Assembly (NCBI RefSeq): GCF_019976755.1
Contig: NZ_AP023441.1
Location: 1,488,001 to 1,552,000, forward strand
Reading direction: 5' to 3'
DNA from: Nostoc sp. MS1
GTDB lineage: Bacteria > Cyanobacteriota > Cyanobacteriia > Cyanobacteriales > Nostocaceae
Length of the DNA: 64,000 nt
Part shown: positions 61,476 through 64,000 of the stretch, piece after piece
Numbering within the stretch: the first letter of the stretch is position 1
Layout: each line of letters begins with the position of its first letter
The notes under the pieces: model-generated
Databases searched by the model: none
Told to the model about the DNA's origin: nothing
Seen by the model: only the letters and a program-made list of their open reading frames with translations
Position numbers and translations under genes: made by a program

Positions 61476-62444
61476 ATGGATGACAAACCGTTTTTAACAA
61501 TTGTTACTGCAACACGCGGTGATTTTTCTGAATATTGGTTAGAGCAGTTATTAAAAGTTAAAGGTAATGTGCAGTTTATTTTAGTTTATCCACCTGACGG
61601 AACCATTAAAAATATAGATGATTCTAGAGTCAGGAGTTTAAAAAGTCCATATAAAGGTGAAGTGATTCAAAGATTTACAGGATTGCTCAACGCCGAGAGT
61701 GATTATGTTCTAGCATTAGATGATGATGATTTTGCTCATCCTGATCTTGTAGATTTCACACAAAAGTATTTCCAACTATTTCCAGAAAGCTGGGTTTTAA
61801 GACTAAAAATACAAAATATACCTTATACTGATGAAGCTAGAATTAAACAAGAATGGGAACCAAATCCTGAGCCTGAAAAATTAGAAATATGTAAGAAAAC
61901 ACCTGAAAATCCTTTTCCTTTTCAAAAAGGTAATTATAAAGGTTTGTTAGAAGTTCCCATTGCCCCTTTAGATAAATCAATAGATATTAGACATATATTA
62001 TTCCCTTGGCATCAAAGAAAAGATCAAAACGGCATTCATTTTGAAAACTTTAATAATAGAATCTGGCAAACTGCGCTAGTTAAGCCAGCATTGTATGAAT
62101 TATCAAACACCATGAGAATTGCAGGTGCATTAACTTGGCTACCCGCATGGAGTCTAGATAGATTACTAGGTTTATTTGTGCAAGCAAAGTTTTATGAAAA
62201 AGATAAAATAATCGGTCATGCTCCACCAAAGCCAGAACAAATTAGATATGTAGTTATGGATGGTAGTTTAAAAGAGCCTAGACAGATTTTATTAGCAGAC
62301 TTACTATTAGTTAAACGTTATCCCCAATATGGATATTTATGGAATCTGATATTTTGGCAGATTTACACTGTACCAAAGGTATTGGCTAAGTTGGTTAAAT
62401 TCAAGTTAATCAAAGGGAAACAAACAACTGTTAGCCAAACTTGA
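61476..62444 (+). CDS. GT-A-like glycosyltransferase, putative
   Basis: The 322-residue protein begins FLTIVTATRGDFSEYWLEQLLKVKGNVQFILVYPPDG, which looks like the first beta strand and helix of a GT-A fold, and YVLALDDDDFAHPDLVDF at residues about 74-92 supplies a DxD-like acidic motif. The second half (WQTALVKPALYELSN, MRIAGALTWLPAWSLDRLLGLFVQ) does not match a family I know. The C-terminus is helical and basic. A glycosyltransferase is likely from the motif and the location behind a family 2 enzyme, but the class is unclear. Confidence 0.72.
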   Translation: MDDKPFLTIVTATRGDFSEYWLEQLLKVKGNVQFILVYPPDGTIKNIDDSRVRSLKSPYKGEVIQRFTGLLNAESDYVLALDDDDFAHPDLVDFTQKYFQLFPESWVLRLKIQNIPYTDEARIKQEWEPNPEPEKLEICKKTPENPFPFQKGNYKGLLEVPIAPLDKSIDIRHILFPWHQRKDQNGIHFENFNNRIWQTALVKPALYELSNTMRIAGALTWLPAWSLDRLLGLFVQAKFYEKDKIIGHAPPKPEQIRYVVMDGSLKEPRQILLADLLLVKRYPQYGYLWNLIFWQIYTVPKVLAKLVKFKLIKGKQTTVSQT

Positions 62445-62446
62445 AT

Positions 62447-62632
62447 TTATTTGATTTGTGGCAAAGTAGGCGTAGGTTGGTTAATTGAGGCGTTTTGCAG
62501 TCTGTTAATAGCAAATATTGTACCAAGAGTCAAAGCTATAGATACGACTGCGATCGCTAATTGTATTTTCTATTCTCAATTGCTTGTGTATTTCCTTCTC
62601 AGCCTGGGCTGTTGTCCCTAATCGGTGATAAT
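62447..62632 (-). pseudogene. possible frameshifted small membrane protein remnant
   Basis: On the minus strand, a frame ending at 62447 reads QLAIAVVSIALTLGTIFAIN followed by RLQNASINQPTPTLPQIK, which looks like a membrane helix and a polar tail. Directly upstream in that frame are two stops, while a neighbouring frame reads TTAQAEKEIHKQLRIEN, a plausible N-terminal part. A single frameshift near 62570 would join them. No start codon was found, so this is weak. The rest of the 62445-62995 gap is AT-rich and empty. Confidence 0.3.
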
Positions 62633-62995
62633 TATATTAAGATAGATTTAATTTATTTATATTATTTAATCATAAATATTTTGTGAGAGTCATAGTTATT
62701 AATCATAGAAAATAATATATTTAATCTATTACTTAGCTGTAAAAGGTATTAATAGTGGAATTTCAGAAAGAGTCTTGCTGTATAGTGAGAAATGTATGTG
62801 CTTGAAAAGAAGTGTTTAAGTTCATAATTTGCTTTTTTTAGCAAAAAACTGCGAGATTTATTTAGTGTGGCAGATTTGATCCCTCACTCTATTATAGCCA
62901 TTGAAAAAAATCAGAGATACTATATAAAAATGTGTGTCATTTATTGCCATTTGAGTTAAAGTAGTTCTGGCGTAGATGCTCTATAAATTACCAGT

Positions 62996-63835
62996 ATGGA
63001 TACAAATGAATTAAAGTTCCTCCTAAAGTTATTGGGATTTCCCAATTACCGAACAGGACTAAGTGCCTTTAGTAGTTTTAAAGGTAAAGATAAAATTTGC
63101 CGAGAATTGGGCGATCGCGAACTGGTAGACTATTCGCGGGAAATTGCCACAGTCAAGATTTTACCTGCTGGTCAAGCCCTGCTGAAACTCCCATCAGGTG
63201 AGTTACCCATCACTGACAAAGAACTCAAGCTACTGGAGAAAATCAGTAAAGCTACTGGTAAAATCGCACCCAGCAAAATTACCTCGCTAAAAGCTGCTGA
63301 ACGAGACGCGATATTAAAAACCCTCAATGAAAGAGGATTGATTGAAACTGAATTGCAACGTAAAAAAAATGGATCTGAGGTTTGGTTAACTGAAAGAGGA
63401 ATCGAGTTGTTGCGAGATGACTACAACCCAGTAGGTAAAGCAAACATTAGCTTAGATTTGCTAAACAACTATCTCCGGTTTTTACGCAAGACTTTGCCGC
63501 TTAAGTCAGAACCAGTATCTCTTGTTTATACTCCTATTTTTGAATCATCAATTGAAACGATTATAAATATCAATGATGAAGAAATTTTACAAACTATTGA
63601 GAAATTAGACAAAGAACTGGGTACAGAAAATTATTTACCTATCTTCCATCTAAGAGAAAAATTACAACCACCACTTTCAAGAGATGAATTAGATCAGGCT
63701 TTGTATCGTTTGCAAAAGAATGATCTAATTGAACTGAGTACATTGTTAGATCCAACACCATATACACCAGAACAATTAAATACTGGCATTCCTCAAAATA
63801 TAGGCGGTTCGTTGTTTTTTATCAGTGTTAATTAA
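62996..63835 (+). CDS. protein of unknown function with winged-helix-like segments
   Basis: The 279-residue protein has no known catalytic motif. The first 45 residues (NELKFLLKLLGFPNYRTGLSAFSSFKGKDKICRELGDRELVDYS) and the segment ITDKELKLLEKISKATGKIAPSKI...AAERDAILKTLNERGLIE (about 70-120) look like winged-helix folds, with a beta wing at KKNGSEVWLTERGIELL. The C-terminal part (YLPIFHLREKLQPPLSRDELDQALYRLQKNDLIELSTL) repeats the pattern. It may be a DNA- or protein-binding regulator. The next gene starts 57 bases downstream. Confidence 0.65.
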   Translation: MDTNELKFLLKLLGFPNYRTGLSAFSSFKGKDKICRELGDRELVDYSREIATVKILPAGQALLKLPSGELPITDKELKLLEKISKATGKIAPSKITSLKAAERDAILKTLNERGLIETELQRKKNGSEVWLTERGIELLRDDYNPVGKANISLDLLNNYLRFLRKTLPLKSEPVSLVYTPIFESSIETIININDEEILQTIEKLDKELGTENYLPIFHLREKLQPPLSRDELDQALYRLQKNDLIELSTLLDPTPYTPEQLNTGIPQNIGGSLFFISVN

Positions 63836-63892
63836 CGATTATAGTCATAATTTTCACTGAATTTCAGGTTGCTACCTTACCAAAATTTAGAT

Positions 63893-64000
63893 ATGACATC
63901 AATTAACGACATTATTAAAAAAGAGATTAATCCCTTTGACCTTGTAAACTTAAAATCGGGTAATTTTTGGAGTGAAAATCAAAGCTTTGAGTCTGTGGTT
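63893..64000 (+). CDS. start of a conserved protein, possibly an ATPase (truncated by window edge)
   Basis: Only 36 codons are inside the window: MTSINDIIKKEINPFD, then LVNLKSGNFWSENQ and FESVV. The INPFD...GNFW start resembles, from memory, a group of cyanobacterial ATP-binding proteins encoded behind winged-helix proteins, but no nucleotide-binding motif is visible here. It begins 57 bases after the previous gene on the same strand and is probably co-transcribed with it. Confidence 0.55.
   Translation, partial: MTSINDIIKKEINPFDLVNLKSGNFWSENQSFESVV

Overview
The window looks like chromosome from a filamentous, heterocyst-forming type cyanobacterium (Nostoc/Anabaena group). The reasons are the frequent HIP1 palindrome GCGATCGC, AT-rich intergenic DNA, heptanucleotide tandem repeats (24891-24939), the cyanobacterial regulator SipA (57707-57955), and two very large serine/threonine-kinase/ATPase/GAF/histidine-kinase proteins of the type expanded in this group. 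No rRNA, tRNA or CRISPR array was recognised.

Layout. 1-3.3 kb: the end of an ExbB/TolQ/MotA-type channel protein, a Pepco-like protein with two tiny ORFs behind it, a homologue of the human cobalamin-trafficking protein MMADHC (CblD), and a DUF3445 heme-dependent demethylase-like protein. 3.3-7.4 kb: a K+ channel with a TrkA regulatory domain, argD, a Uma2 nuclease-fold protein and tsaB. 7.8-15.8 kb: a giant hybrid kinase whose N-terminal Ser/Thr kinase has lost its catalytic aspartates, followed by a receiver-PAS-kinase-receiver protein. 16-18.8 kb: a secreted protein of unknown function and a complete insertion sequence. 19-27 kb: a diguanylate cyclase with an ethylene-receptor-like membrane domain, a TM2 protein, a PAP2 phosphatase, topA, a cupin and an aldo/keto reductase.

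27-46.8 kb is a long run of genes all on the minus strand: a secreted beta-helix protein, a GH29 fucosidase, a lactate/malate-type dehydrogenase, a disulfide reductase broken by one stop codon, a DUF1348 protein with a rewritten tail, a secreted chorismate mutase joined to a hydrolase remnant, a WD40 protein, a ferric-reductase-like membrane protein, two SDRs, a GMC oxidoreductase, hydrolases, MOSC, DUF302, SnoaL-like and DsbA-like proteins. Directly upstream in the same direction lie a NarL-type response regulator and a second giant kinase with an intact Ser/Thr kinase domain. A plausible reading is a stress- or detoxification-related block under this two-component pair. Several members are decaying and repeats have inserted among them.

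53-64 kb: a voltage-gated-type K+ channel with a zinc ribbon, a nucleoside deaminase, a second NarL-type two-component pair, a Spy-like periplasmic protein, sipA behind a strong hairpin, a Tat-type peroxiredoxin, three sugar-transfer genes, and at the right edge a protein of unknown function followed by the first 36 codons of another gene.

Mobile DNA is a clear theme: one IS with terminal inverted repeats, at least three MITE-like elements (one flanked by 11-bp direct repeats, one present twice), and several short tandem or palindromic repeats. Some of these have altered protein-coding sequence. The strongest leads are the pseudokinase, the MITE-written protein tail, two TGA stops at positions where leucine is expected, the Asp-to-His change in the ethylene-binding-like domain, and the CblD-like/DUF3445 pair. 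No complete defence system was identified.
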